From an uncultured Gammaproteobacteria bacterium (GTDB lineage: Bacteria > Pseudomonadota > Gammaproteobacteria > CAMYKB01), in the NCBI GenBank assembly GCA_947258875.1, contig CAMYKB010000001.1, positions 56,037 through 120,036 on the forward strand: a stretch of DNA of 64,000 nt. Direction: 5' to 3'. Shown piece by piece: positions 25,613 through 34,903 of the stretch. The position numbers and the translations under genes are program-made. Positions within the stretch are counted from its first letter, which is position 1, and every line of letters begins with the position of its first letter. The notes under the pieces were generated by a model. That model was not told the origin of the DNA, searched no databases, and saw only the letters and a list, made by a program, of their open reading frames with translations.

Positions 25613-26403
25613 CAGCTGAACTGGTCGACATCTGTTTTAACTTCACCCACAATTCATTCCGCAAAGACGAACTAGCCGTACTGGAACGTGCTATAGCCGC
25701 AGGTGTCACCACGCTAATAGTGACGGGTTCCAGCGTCGAAGAAAGCCATGCCGGGGTACAACTGGCGGAACGCTATCCCGAACACCTATTTGCGACGGCA
25801 GGTGTACACCCACACCTGGCCAAGGACTGTGATAACACCACACAGGCACAGTTACGCGCACTAGCTGCACATGAGAAGGTCAAGGCCATCGGCGAAGCCG
25901 GACTGGATTACAACCGCAATTATTCACCACAGACAAAACAACGCAGTGTGTTCGAAATGCAGATTGAGCTCGCCTGTGATCTGGACATGCCGCTGTTCCT
26001 GCATGAGCGCGACGCCCATGATGATTTTGTTGCCATACTGGAACCCTATCTGAGGGACCTTGATAAGGTCGTGGTGCACTGCTTCACCGGCAACGGCGAC
26101 CAGCTCGACACCTACCTGGAGCTGGGCCTGTATATCGGCATCACCGGCTGGATCTGCGACGAGCGGCGCGGCCACCATTTACACGAGATCGCAGACCGTA
26201 TCCCTACCGGGCGCCTGATGATCGAAACCGATGCACCCTACCTAACACCGCGCGACCTCAAACCACAGCCCAAAGATCGCCGCAATGAACCGGCCTTTCT
26301 GCCGCACATCCTCAAGACCCTGGCGCGTTGCCGTGGTGAGCCGGAGCCGGCGGTGGCTGCCGCCACGACCGCTGCCGCTCGACTTTTTTATGACCTGGAT
26401 TAA
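25609..26403 (+). CDS. tatD: TatD 3'-5' DNase
   Basis: A 264-residue TatD metal-dependent nuclease. The start is the ATG at 25609 overlapping the trhO stop (ATGA); the frame is open far upstream, but that part is out of register with any family member. Conserved pieces are AGVHPH, IGEAGLDYNRNY (metal-binding Glu), MPLFLHERDAHDDF, VVHCFTG, IGITGWICDERRG and MIETDAPYLTPRDL (metal-binding Asp). The close match around CDERRG and the DICFNFTHNSF N-terminus favour TatD itself over its paralogues YcfH/YjjV. TatD degrades DNA and takes part in repair of oxidative damage. Confidence 0.92.
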   Translation: MTAELVDICFNFTHNSFRKDELAVLERAIAAGVTTLIVTGSSVEESHAGVQLAERYPEHLFATAGVHPHLAKDCDNTTQAQLRALAAHEKVKAIGEAGLDYNRNYSPQTKQRSVFEMQIELACDLDMPLFLHERDAHDDFVAILEPYLRDLDKVVVHCFTGNGDQLDTYLELGLYIGITGWICDERRGHHLHEIADRIPTGRLMIETDAPYLTPRDLKPQPKDRRNEPAFLPHILKTLARCRGEPEPAVAAATTAAARLFYDLD

Positions 26404-26484
26404 ACTTATATAAATCACCTGTTGTCATGACCTGCAGTTGAGTCTAGCTTGGAAATAAATCCCATAACCTTAAGGAGTTGCGAC

Positions 26485-26712
26485 ATGTTTCTGAGGCAGA
26501 AAAATTCGAAACACCTGGTGGAAGTACTCGATCTGAACGCCCTGTTCGACCCCCATAAAAGCGAATTCAGGGGACGTTTTAATGTTGGCGAAGAAATGCC
26601 GGAAGCCGAATCATTCGTGAAATCAGAGGTTTGCTTCCCATCCAGCGAGTCCTTGCCACGCTGCTGGCTGGATGCACATTACCGCGACGAAGAACTCCGC
26701 CACAGCGCATAA
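26485..26712 (+). CDS. small conserved-looking protein of unknown function
   Basis: A 75-residue soluble protein starting at the ATG at 26485, with TAAGGAG seven bases upstream; an in-frame start 36 bases earlier has no such site. It begins MFLRQKNSKHLVEVLDLNALF and contains SEVCFPSSESLPRCWLDAHYRD, with two cysteines. No family is recognised. It sits between tatD and bolA on the same strand and ends just before a small hairpin. The good ribosome-binding site argues that it is real. Confidence 0.6.
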   Translation: MFLRQKNSKHLVEVLDLNALFDPHKSEFRGRFNVGEEMPEAESFVKSEVCFPSSESLPRCWLDAHYRDEELRHSA

Positions 26713-26723
26713 AAGGTTTCCCC

Positions 26724-26743
26724 CAGGGCACCTGAGTGCCCTG
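26724..26743 (+). terminator. hairpin after the small gene, possible terminator
   Basis: A perfect 8-base stem CAGGGCAC/GTGCCCTG with loop CTGA lies 11 bases after the stop codon. No T tract follows, so termination is uncertain. A TATAAT-like hexamer at 26749-26754, which could serve bolA, lies just behind it. Confidence 0.4.
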
Positions 26744-26790
26744 ATGCGCTATAATTGAAGCCCGTTGTTCATTAACAGGCTGGTCAACCA

Positions 26791-27114
26791 ATGTCAGTTC
26801 AATCCACTCTCGAACAGAAAATTACCGAGGCACTGCATCCGATGCATCTCGATGTCGTCAATGAAAGCCATACGCATAATGTGCCAGCGGGTTCCGAGTC
26901 ACATTTCAAGGTTACCGTGGTGGCCCAAGAATTCGAAGGCAAGATGCTGGTAGCACGTCACCGTATATTGAATGAGTTACTCGCTAACGAACTGGCAGGC
27001 GCAATCCACGCACTGTCACTGCACACCATGACACCAGCTGAATGGGAAGAAAAAGGCGGCATCGTCCCCACATCACCGCCTTGCCGGGGCGGCTCCAAGG
27101 CCAGGACCAGCTGA
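26791..27114 (+). CDS. bolA: BolA family protein
   Basis: A 107-residue BolA-type protein with the family's alpha-beta fold. The N-terminal helix is VQSTLEQKITEALHPMHLDV. The core is ESHTHNVPAGSESHFKVTVV, with the conserved His and the FKV strand, and the C-terminal helix contains LANELAGAIHALSLHTMTPAEWEE. BolA partners with monothiol glutaredoxins in Fe-S handling and can act as a morphology/stress regulator. The last 15 residues (Pro/Gly/Ser/Arg) are an unstructured extension. A DUF465 gene follows after 27 bases. Confidence 0.9.
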   Translation: MSVQSTLEQKITEALHPMHLDVVNESHTHNVPAGSESHFKVTVVAQEFEGKMLVARHRILNELLANELAGAIHALSLHTMTPAEWEEKGGIVPTSPPCRGGSKARTS

Positions 27115-27141
27115 ACCTACAACAACCAGGCTGTACAAGTC

Positions 27142-27351
27142 ATGATATTTGAAGATGATAGCGAGAGCATTAGCGAAAAGCTTTTCGAGTTACGCATCGA
27201 ACATCGTGATCTGGATGCAGCGATTGCAGGACTCACGGAGAGCGGCTATATCGACCAGCTGCAATTGCGGCGCCTTAAAAAACGCAAACTGATGTTGAAA
27301 GATATCATCGCACAATTGGAAAGCAAATTGATCCCGGATCTTGATGCTTGA
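27142..27351 (+). CDS. DUF465 (YdcH-like) coiled-coil protein
   Basis: A 69-residue small helical protein of the DUF465/YdcH type. An acidic N-terminus is followed by LRIEHRDLDAAIAGL and a basic second helix LQLRRLKKRKLMLKDIIAQL. The family's HxxLdxxI and LKKxKLxLKDxI patterns are clear. Function is unknown. It probably forms an operon with bolA. Confidence 0.8.
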   Translation: MIFEDDSESISEKLFELRIEHRDLDAAIAGLTESGYIDQLQLRRLKKRKLMLKDIIAQLESKLIPDLDA

Positions 27352-27392
27352 GATTTATATAAACCACGCAACTCAGCTATATAACACTTTCC

Positions 27393-27668
27393 TCACTCGA
27401 AAATATAATGCTTTTCAATTGCTTCCCTGATATCCCAGGTACAACTCATACCGGCAGGAAACGTCACCAGGTCGCCCTCTCCCAACTCGACAGGCTCGCC
27501 GTCATCGGGTGTCACGATCACACGTCCGGCAACGATATAACAGGTCTCCTGTCGCTCATATTTCCAGGGAAACGTGGATACTTCTTTTTCCCAGGTCGGC
27601 CAGTCATCCACCCCCAGGATTTCGAGTTTCCCTGACGCAGGATTGTGTTCATACAAAATCTTATCCAC
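27393..27668 (-). CDS. small cupin-domain protein (DUF861-like)
   Basis: A 91-residue single-domain cupin of the cupin_3/DUF861 group. The beta-barrel is visible as FPWKYERQETCYIVAGRVIV and ELGEGDLVTFPAGMSCTWDI. The usual first-motif His pair is reduced, as in most DUF861 proteins, so a metal enzyme is not assured. The ligand is unknown. It lies 20 bases downstream of the receiver-like gene on the same strand. Confidence 0.8.
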   Translation of the reverse strand: MDKILYEHNPASGKLEILGVDDWPTWEKEVSTFPWKYERQETCYIVAGRVIVTPDDGEPVELGEGDLVTFPAGMSCTWDIREAIEKHYIFE

Positions 27669-27688
27669 GAACTCTCCTAATATATTTC

Positions 27689-28096
27689 TCAGATTGCAGC
27701 ACGCCGCATGACTTCAGACAACTCCTGCTCATCAACCGGAAATGGTAATGTTGCAAAAAACGCATAACGTTGCTCAAGTTGTTGCAGCTTTTGATGAAAC
27801 TCACGATCATAAAAGATGATCATTTTAATATCTGGCTGCCTTTGTGTTGCAGCAATAAGTGATTCCAGATTGCTGAGCCGATCACGAAAGGCAGGCTGGA
27901 AATTGAATTCAGCGACGATCACATCGGGCGGTCGTTTTTTCAGTAAACCCAGGACCTTGCGCATGGAGTTTTCCATACGCACGTTATAACCATGCTGTTG
28001 GTAGAGTGACGTGAAGTCTGGATACCCCCCCTGTTCAACGATCGCTAGCAACGATCTACGGGATCCTAATTCAGGATTTTCCTGTACCATTTTCAT
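27689..28096 (-). CDS. degenerate receiver-like protein
   Basis: A 135-residue protein with the alternating helices and strands of a response-regulator receiver: SLLAIVEQGGYPDFTSLYQQ, PPDVIVAEFNFQPAF, KMIIFYDREFHQKL, FFATLPFPVDEQEL. The strand-3 site carries VAEF, with Glu where the phosphoacceptor Asp would be, and no N-terminal acidic pair is present. It is therefore probably a phosphorylation-independent pseudo-receiver. It sits between the cupin and Nudix genes on the same strand. The partner is unknown. Confidence 0.6.
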   Translation of the reverse strand: MKMVQENPELGSRRSLLAIVEQGGYPDFTSLYQQHGYNVRMENSMRKVLGLLKKRPPDVIVAEFNFQPAFRDRLSNLESLIAATQRQPDIKMIIFYDREFHQKLQQLEQRYAFFATLPFPVDEQELSEVMRRAAI

Positions 28097-28119
28097 TTGA
28101 AATATTTATACGTTGTATC

Positions 28120-28707
28120 TCAATAGCGCACAATCTTGATCTGCTGGTTTTCATCACGATAGATATCACCCATATGCGTAGCGAAATATCCACCGCGGCG
28201 GTCCACAAAATACAGCTGTAAAGTTTCATGGATTACCGGAAAGGCGAGTTCATCCCAGGGAATCTCCTCTTCTGCAAACAGTGCAACTTCCAGACTTTCC
28301 TGACCAGGGCTGGCCTTGCCGTCACGTAACTCACCACGGAACATTATATAAACCTGACTGATATGCGGCAGGTTGAATAACGCATAGAGGGACATATTTT
28401 CTAGCGATGCGTTGGCTTCTTCCATGGATTCACGCGCCGCAGCCTGCGCAGTCGTTTCCCTATTTTCCATAAAACCGGCCGGTAAGGTCCAGTAACCACG
28501 GCGTGGTTCGATGGCACGCCGGCATAACAACAACTTGTCACCCCATTCGGGTATACAACCCGCAACCACCTTAGGGTTCTGGTAATGTATCAGATTGCAG
28601 CTGATACAAACATAACGCGGCAAGTGATCGCCCTCAGGAGTACGTAGCGCAACTTTAGCGCCACACTGGCTGCAATACTTCAGGGGCGGATGCTGCGTTG
28701 TAGACAT
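28120..28707 (-). CDS. Nudix hydrolase with zinc ribbon
   Basis: A 195-residue protein with an N-terminal zinc ribbon (CSQCGAK near 12-18 and CISCNLIHY near 33-41) and a Nudix domain. The Nudix box GFMENRETTAQAAARESMEE (about 97-116) keeps the REUXEE core. The zinc ribbon and the FNLPHISQVYIMFRGEL strand are shared with the YfcD/NudC-like ADP-ribose/NADH pyrophosphatase group, but the full NudC motif SQPWPFPxS is not seen. The substrate is therefore open. It belongs to a minus-strand run with the pseudo-receiver and cupin genes. Confidence 0.85.
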   Translation of the reverse strand: MSTTQHPPLKYCSQCGAKVALRTPEGDHLPRYVCISCNLIHYQNPKVVAGCIPEWGDKLLLCRRAIEPRRGYWTLPAGFMENRETTAQAAARESMEEANASLENMSLYALFNLPHISQVYIMFRGELRDGKASPGQESLEVALFAEEEIPWDELAFPVIHETLQLYFVDRRGGYFATHMGDIYRDENQQIKIVRY

Positions 28708-28771
28708 AACCGCAACATAACAGAATTGAGTTGCCGCGTTAAGTCATACAGCAAGAGCAACTAATTAACAA

Positions 28772-31120
28772 TTATGCAGTATTTGCATTGAGTATTTCCG
28801 GCCTTCCAATAGCATAACCCTGCGCATAATCCACACCAATATCATTAATCAAGGCATGGATATCCTGCGACTCAACGAATTCAGCGATTGTGCGCAAACC
28901 CAGCACATGCCCGATATGGTTAATAGATTCCACCATGGCACGGTCAATCGCATCGCTTGTGATGTCCTTTACAAATTGACCATCAATTTTCAGATAATCG
29001 ACTGGAAGATTCTTGAGATAGGCCAGTGATGACATACCCTTGCCAAAATCATCTAACGCAAACCGGCAACCCATGCCTTTCATATCAATAATGAACTCTT
29101 TGGCTCGGCGAAGATTTGCAATTGCTGTAGTCTCGGTGATCTCAAAACATATTTTCGACGGCAGCGCTGCGATCTGGGTTAGTTGGTGTTTGACAAAAGC
29201 AGAAAAACGTTCGTCGTTGAGCGAGTGCCCCGACAGATTGATGCAACAGGTATGCGTATTCTCCAAATCACCAGGATTAGCAGCAAACCAGGCGACCAGC
29301 GTTTGAATTACCCAACGATCTATATCGGTCATCAGGTTAAAACGTTCCGCAGCAGTCAGAAATTTTTCGGCAGCGATCAGCTCGCCATCAGCATCACGCA
29401 TGCGAATCAATATTTCGAAATGCCCATGACCATTCAGACTATCCTGCAATGCCAGGATTGGCTGGCGCACCAGCACGAAACTGTCATGATCCAGGGCGTC
29501 CTTGAGTCGACCGATCCACTGTATTTCATCATGCCGCAGTGAAAGTCCCGTGTCATTGGTGTCATACACGTGCACACGATTCCTGCCCGCCTCCTTGGCA
29601 GCGTAACAGGCTGCATCTGCCGCACTGAGTATATGTGTTCTCGAAGAGTCCGACGAAGCCAACGACACCAGTCCTATACTAACGGAAACAGAAAAGCTGC
29701 GGTCATCCCAGGGAAACCGAAATTCCGCGATACGCTCACGTATGTTTTCTGCAATGATAACGGCATTGTCTATTGAGCAATTATCAAGAATGACTGCAAA
29801 CTCATCACCGCCCAACCTGGCAATGATGTCACTTTCGCGCGCATTATCTTTTAGTAGATAAGCAATCTGACACAACAACTCATCACCCGCACGATGGCCA
29901 CAAGTGTCATTCACAACCTTAAACTGATCCAGATCCAAAAAACACAACACATACTCTTCAGCAGGATATGTTTGACAGTTCTCTAATGCCTGCAACAGGC
30001 GCTGCTCAAACTCATGGCGATTGGTCAATCCGGTTAATGCATCATGCGTAGCTTGATACGAAATCTGGCGCGTCAACTCCTGCTCGACTGTGACATCATG
30101 GAAGACAATAATCGCTCCTGATATCCTGCCATCCATATCACATATCGAAGAACAAGAGTGCTCAATAGTCACCTTCCTGCCACTCTTACCTACCAGGATG
30201 TGCACTCCTTTATTCCCTGATCTACCCTGCTCGAGACAAACAGCAAGAGGATCTTCTATCTCAGCCTGAGAATCTGCATCAAGCATTTTCAGCACATCCC
30301 TTATCGACGCACCTGCAAGACCTTCAGAACCCCAGCCAGTTATTTTCATGGCAGTTGGATTCATATACTCAATTCCACCCCTAGCGTTGGTAGTGATTAC
30401 ACCATCGACTATAGACCTCAAGGTGATCTGGGCACGATCCTTTTGTTCATTCAGCTCCTGCTCGGTTCTTTTACGCTCTTCGATCTCCGCACTTAATTGC
30501 GCACGCACCTCCATCGCGGTCCATTCATGGGTGCCGGTCATGCCCGCAAGAAATGCCAACGCCGCCACTACTGTAGCGGCATGCATGTATGGTATGTCTC
30601 CCGCCCCCGCAAACGGATCAGGAAATGCGTACCCCACGCTACTCAGGTAGACAAATAGCAATACTGCTATTACTGCAAGCAGAGTCATTAGATAACCGTA
30701 CCAGCGGCCTACGATTAACGTTGCGAGTAGCGGCGCGCAGGCAAACCAGATCAGTGCAAATTCCCGTCCACCTGTACAAAAATAATTCCCATATACAACA
30801 GCAACAAAGCCCGGAATGATAATCAGCACACCTGATAAGGTGTAATCGCCTGTGAGCCTATACAGAAAAAGCATCAGGGGCAGTATGCCGGTCAATACCC
30901 CTAGAACGACCAGCTCCAGACTCAGCCCGCCACTCTCGATAAACATTACCGCACACACGATCATGCCGAATACAAAGGCCAGCATCGAGGACGCCACGGT
31001 GACGCGGATACGCTGCAGTGTATTGGGGTCATCCCGCAGATTATCTGGTGCGAACCAGTCAGCGAAACGGTACAACGGCATAAGCATCCGCTCTCGTACT
31101 CCTATATACGCTACCATCAT
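28772..31120 (-). CDS. membrane-bound PAS-GGDEF-EAL cyclic-di-GMP protein
   Basis: A 782-residue protein that could both make and break c-di-GMP. The N-terminus (about 40-215) holds six or so transmembrane helices in a MASE-like sensor module. A short coiled coil and a PAS domain follow (about 235-350, ITTNARGGIEYMNPTAMKITGW), then GGDEF (about 365-520, LGGDEFAVIL) and EAL (about 545-775). The EAL signature reads FEILIR, but the later residues look intact: INLSGHSL, CFEITETTAI, FALDDFGKGMSS and LKIDGQFVKDI. A second start at 31087 is possible. It is a paralogue of the protein at 31734-33830. Confidence 0.9.
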   Translation of the reverse strand: MMVAYIGVRERMLMPLYRFADWFAPDNLRDDPNTLQRIRVTVASSMLAFVFGMIVCAVMFIESGGLSLELVVLGVLTGILPLMLFLYRLTGDYTLSGVLIIIPGFVAVVYGNYFCTGGREFALIWFACAPLLATLIVGRWYGYLMTLLAVIAVLLFVYLSSVGYAFPDPFAGAGDIPYMHAATVVAALAFLAGMTGTHEWTAMEVRAQLSAEIEERKRTEQELNEQKDRAQITLRSIVDGVITTNARGGIEYMNPTAMKITGWGSEGLAGASIRDVLKMLDADSQAEIEDPLAVCLEQGRSGNKGVHILVGKSGRKVTIEHSCSSICDMDGRISGAIIVFHDVTVEQELTRQISYQATHDALTGLTNRHEFEQRLLQALENCQTYPAEEYVLCFLDLDQFKVVNDTCGHRAGDELLCQIAYLLKDNARESDIIARLGGDEFAVILDNCSIDNAVIIAENIRERIAEFRFPWDDRSFSVSVSIGLVSLASSDSSRTHILSAADAACYAAKEAGRNRVHVYDTNDTGLSLRHDEIQWIGRLKDALDHDSFVLVRQPILALQDSLNGHGHFEILIRMRDADGELIAAEKFLTAAERFNLMTDIDRWVIQTLVAWFAANPGDLENTHTCCINLSGHSLNDERFSAFVKHQLTQIAALPSKICFEITETTAIANLRRAKEFIIDMKGMGCRFALDDFGKGMSSLAYLKNLPVDYLKIDGQFVKDITSDAIDRAMVESINHIGHVLGLRTIAEFVESQDIHALINDIGVDYAQGYAIGRPEILNANTA

Positions 31121-31219
31121 GTTTAAGGCGCCTAGCGTTGTTGATGTTATTATTTTCCGACACTAACTTCCCAAAAATGCACGCGGCGTCATTCAGAGAA
31201 TCACAAATCCGCCGTCATT

Positions 31220-31633
31220 CTAAACAGCAGTCAGTAAAGAGCGAATACTGTCTGGCAGGGGCACAGAACACGCCTCACTATAGTCGATCCATACTACTTT
31301 GGCGGAACCGCTTGCACACACTTCATCGCGGTTATTTACATTACAGATTTCGTAATAGGTTTCAAAACTGCTGCGCCCAGCAGCACCACCATAAAGGGTT
31401 ACCTCTATCTGTGCTGGGTAGACAATAGGCCTGTGGTATGTTGCACATGAATTGACAACAACCGGTCCCAGCCCGCTGCTTTCAATAGCTATACCCAACT
31501 CATCCAGCCATGCAACTCTGATCTGCTCGAAATAAACAAAGTAAACCGTACTATTGACATGACCTAGCGCGTCCATTTCACCCCAGCGCACAGCCATATT
31601 TTCTTGCTTTAGCAATTTCCTCTGTTCAAGCAT
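31220..31633 (-). CDS. hotdog-fold acyl-CoA thioesterase (YbgC/4HBT-like)
   Basis: A 137-residue 4HBT thioesterase. The catalytic region VRWGEMDALGHVNSTVYFVY (about 15-34) has the Asp/His/Asn arrangement of the family, and YEICN and KVVWID are the later strands. It would hydrolyse an acyl-CoA in the cytoplasm; chain length cannot be predicted. It lies between the two GGDEF-EAL genes, on the same strand. Confidence 0.85.
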   Translation of the reverse strand: MLEQRKLLKQENMAVRWGEMDALGHVNSTVYFVYFEQIRVAWLDELGIAIESSGLGPVVVNSCATYHRPIVYPAQIEVTLYGGAAGRSSFETYYEICNVNNRDEVCASGSAKVVWIDYSEACSVPLPDSIRSLLTAV

Positions 31634-31733
31634 ATGTCAGTATACATGCCTAGTTTGGCGCCTGATTGTCACCGCAGTCGAACATGCCCATACGCTGGCA
31701 TGTTCCTCAGCAAACAAATAACCCAGTAAAAAC

Positions 31734-33830
31734 TCAATACGTGAGGATCGATTTGGGTTTACTTATGCCGAAACCTTGCGCATAGTCGACACCGAGTTCC
31801 CGCAAGCGGGACTGAATATCATCGTTCTCGACGAATTCGGCTATAGTCTTCTTGCCCATGACATGGCCGATATCGTTGATCGACTTGACCATGGCGAGAT
31901 TGATCGGATCGAGATGCATGTCCCTGACAAATTGCCCATCGATCTTAAGCAAATCGACTGGCAAGTTCTTGAGATACGCGAATGATGACAGCCCACTACC
32001 AAAATCGTCCAGCGCAAAAACGCAACCGAGGCGCTTTAATTCGTTAATAAAGTTAATGGCATTACGCAAATTCGCGATCGCCGCAGTCTCTGTAATCTCA
32101 AAGCAGATCTTCTCGGGTGGGATAGATTTATCGCCGAATTGCGTCATCACAAATTCGGCAAAGCCTTCATCGGCGAGAGACAATCCGGACAGATTTATGG
32201 CGCACATCGACAACCGTTGCAATCGGTCAGGATCACTCTTGAGCCATTCGAATGCGCGCTGGATCACCCAGCGATCGATCTTGGGTGTTAGATTAAATTG
32301 TTCCGCCGTCTTAAGAAAGGTAGCAGGTGCCACGCGTTCACCGCTCTCATCGAGCAAGCGCACCAGCAATTCAAAATGATCCCCATCATCATCAGTATCC
32401 AAAATCGGCACTATCGGTTGATAATCGAGTTCAAAACGGCTCTCTTCCAGCGCACGATCAATACGCACCACCCACTGCATCTCGTCGTGACGACGCAACA
32501 TCACTGTATCTTCTTCATGATACTCATGCACGCGGTTACGCCCAGCGTCCTTGGCGGCATAACAAGCTGCATCTGCTGCACTCATAACGCTGGTCATACT
32601 TTCACTGCTATGGTCGATCGGCACCAGACCGATACTGACGCGCACCTGGAAGCTCTTACCTTCCCATTCGAAACGATACTCCTCAATTGCTGCACGCAGC
32701 TTGTCGGTCACGCGTCTGGCCTGTTTGAGTGTACAGTCTTCCATCAACAGACCGAATTCATCGCCACCCAGGCGGGCCAGGGTATCGTTGCGCCTTACCT
32801 GCACACGCAATAAATCTGCTACCTGTTTCAGTAACTCATCGCCCGCGATATGCCCGCAGGTGTCATTAATTACCTTGAACTGATCCAGATCCATATAGCA
32901 CAAGGCATGTTCGTTCCGGTCCTCCTGGATGTTTTCCAGTATCTTTTCAAGCCGCCGCTCAAATTCACGGCGGTTCACCAGGTCGGTTAATGGATCATGG
33001 CTCGCCTGATGGGTCAGTTGCTCTGTAAGACTATGTGCTTCTGTCACATCCCAGACCACCCCCGTGATTTGCGCTGCCTTTCCGTCCTTCTCACGATACA
33101 TCTCTCCGCGCAGCGCGATCACCCGTATATCATTATCGGCTTTTGCTACACGAAACTGGGTATCGTATTCAGCGCCCTGTTCAAGCGTGCCGTCAAGCTC
33201 TGCCCGCACCCGTTCACGATCATCCGCGTGCAGCCGTAAAAAAATATCCTCAGGGGTACCGGCGAAGCTGGCCTTCTCCAGCCCGAATAGCGGTGCGGCA
33301 AACTCATCCAGAATCACCCTGTCGGTTAACAGATTCCAACTCCAGGTACCCACTTTCGACGCCTTCAACGCCAGATTCATGCGCTTGGTAAGTTTATACA
33401 GCGCAAGCTGGGTGCGCCGGCGTTCCGTGATATCAACGAAACTCACAACACAACCAATCACCTCACCTGCTTCACGGAGTGGTCGGCACCAATACTCTAC
33501 CGGGAAATTTTTACCATTTGCCCGCCAAAACACCTCATCGGACGCACTGCTTGCACTCGCCGCATTTAGCGATTTCAGTATCCTGGATTCAGTCCTGGGA
33601 AAGGGCTTGGCACCCATCAGCGAGTGCTGGATGGTGTCGTGCATGTCCTTGCCGATCAACTGCTCGGGCATTTGATAACCCAGCCCTTGTGCAGCAACAG
33701 GATTACACAGTGAGATACGCCCTTCCAGATCGAGACAGAAAACGCCTTGCGCCGACGATGAGAGCACCAGCCGATAGCATTTATCAGTATTCCAGAAAAC
33801 TACGCCGGCTTGATATTCGCCAGTAGACAT
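31734..33830 (-). CDS. PAS-PAS-GGDEF-EAL cyclic-di-GMP protein
   Basis: A 698-residue soluble regulator. Two PAS domains (about 15-135 and 145-265, with GRISLCNPVAAQGLGYQMPE in the first and the PAC segment GEVIGCVVSFVDITERR) are followed by GGDEF (about 275-435, LGGDEFGLLM) and EAL (about 455-690). The EAL signature reads FELLVRL. The other catalytic residues look present: INLSGLSL, CFEITETAAI, FALDDFGSGLSS and LKIDGQFVRDM. A GTG at 33863 is also in frame; the ATG at 33830 is chosen. The C-terminal half closely resembles the protein at 28772-31120, so the two look like paralogues with different sensor ends. Confidence 0.88.
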   Translation of the reverse strand: MSTGEYQAGVVFWNTDKCYRLVLSSSAQGVFCLDLEGRISLCNPVAAQGLGYQMPEQLIGKDMHDTIQHSLMGAKPFPRTESRILKSLNAASASSASDEVFWRANGKNFPVEYWCRPLREAGEVIGCVVSFVDITERRRTQLALYKLTKRMNLALKASKVGTWSWNLLTDRVILDEFAAPLFGLEKASFAGTPEDIFLRLHADDRERVRAELDGTLEQGAEYDTQFRVAKADNDIRVIALRGEMYREKDGKAAQITGVVWDVTEAHSLTEQLTHQASHDPLTDLVNRREFERRLEKILENIQEDRNEHALCYMDLDQFKVINDTCGHIAGDELLKQVADLLRVQVRRNDTLARLGGDEFGLLMEDCTLKQARRVTDKLRAAIEEYRFEWEGKSFQVRVSIGLVPIDHSSESMTSVMSAADAACYAAKDAGRNRVHEYHEEDTVMLRRHDEMQWVVRIDRALEESRFELDYQPIVPILDTDDDGDHFELLVRLLDESGERVAPATFLKTAEQFNLTPKIDRWVIQRAFEWLKSDPDRLQRLSMCAINLSGLSLADEGFAEFVMTQFGDKSIPPEKICFEITETAAIANLRNAINFINELKRLGCVFALDDFGSGLSSFAYLKNLPVDLLKIDGQFVRDMHLDPINLAMVKSINDIGHVMGKKTIAEFVENDDIQSRLRELGVDYAQGFGISKPKSILTY

Positions 33831-34027
33831 AGCCGACTCAGTTCCCTTGATTGGTTCTTTCACAGCATTTTTACTTCAGATGACATAGGCACACACATAA
33901 TGACCTATTAGCATAATGGACAAACCACCTGCGGGACAGTCCAAGGCGGGGCAAACGGTGAGATTATGGCGGTAAGCGGTGTGAAAAGCCGCTTAATTGC
34001 AACAAAATAGACAAATATGCTCAATAT

Positions 34028-34885
34028 TCAACCAGCCTCACCAGTTGCTACCGGACGCTGATCGGAGCGGATCCACTCACTCCATGAACCCACATAAAGC
34101 CGTGAGCCCTGATACCCCGACATTTCCATGCTGAGTATATTATGGCATGCAGTCACACCCGAACCGCACATATGGATTGCTGCCCCTGAACCCGCGGTGC
34201 GCTGTAACTGCGTTGCCCACTCCTGTGCCAGTTCAGCTTGGGAGCGAAAGCGACCTGCTGTATCGAGACTCTCCTGGTAAGGCCGGTTAATCGCGCCCGG
34301 CACATGCCCGGCCTTACTATCCAGCGGCTCACTTGCACCGTTGTAACGTTCTTCGCTACGGGCATCGAATAACATCACATCACCCAGCTGCAGCCTCCTG
34401 ACCAACTCGTCAGTTGACACCCAGCAGCTATCATCACATTGCGACTGAAAGTCACCCCGATGTGGCACCGGGATAACAGTACTGAGCTCACAGCCCTGTG
34501 TTTGCCACTGAGTTATACCACCATCGAGCACCGCCACATCACGGTGACCCAGCCAGCGCAATAAAAACCATAAACGCGCAGCTATGGCACCATCCGCGTC
34601 ATCGTAAGCCACAATCTGCGAATTGGCGTTAACCCCCCATTGTTGCAGCTTGTACTCCAATTCCTGCGGGTCAGGCAATGGATGCCGTCCACTCGCCGCT
34701 GTAATTGGCCCGGATAAATCGTTATCGAGATTAGCATAACGTGCGCCCGGAATATGACCTTCGCGGTACTGACGCTCACCGGCCGCGGTGTCCAGCAGCG
34801 AAAAGCGGCAATCGAATATTACCCAGCGGGCATCGTCCAGGTGTTCGTTGAGCTCATGTGTTGAAATGATCGTCTGATACGCCAT
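34028..34885 (-). CDS. sseA: tandem-rhodanese sulfurtransferase (SseA-like)
   Basis: A 285-residue sulfurtransferase with two rhodanese domains (about 1-125, inactive, and 150-280, catalytic). The active cysteine is Cys240 in the loop CGSGVTAC. That loop fits mercaptopyruvate sulfurtransferase (CG[S/T]GVT) rather than thiosulfate rhodanese (CRxGxx[R/T]). Other markers are WVIFDCRFSLLD, GHIPGARYANLDNDL and GHVPGAINRPYQ. It transfers sulfur from 3-mercaptopyruvate to cyanide or thiol acceptors in the cytoplasm. In this setting it may feed sulfur trafficking. It is followed upstream (minus strand) by a hypothetical gene and a ferredoxin reductase. Confidence 0.88.
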   Translation of the reverse strand: MAYQTIISTHELNEHLDDARWVIFDCRFSLLDTAAGERQYREGHIPGARYANLDNDLSGPITAASGRHPLPDPQELEYKLQQWGVNANSQIVAYDDADGAIAARLWFLLRWLGHRDVAVLDGGITQWQTQGCELSTVIPVPHRGDFQSQCDDSCWVSTDELVRRLQLGDVMLFDARSEERYNGASEPLDSKAGHVPGAINRPYQESLDTAGRFRSQAELAQEWATQLQRTAGSGAAIHMCGSGVTACHNILSMEMSGYQGSRLYVGSWSEWIRSDQRPVATGEAG

Positions 34886-34903
34886 AGCTAGCTGATATTG
34901 ATG

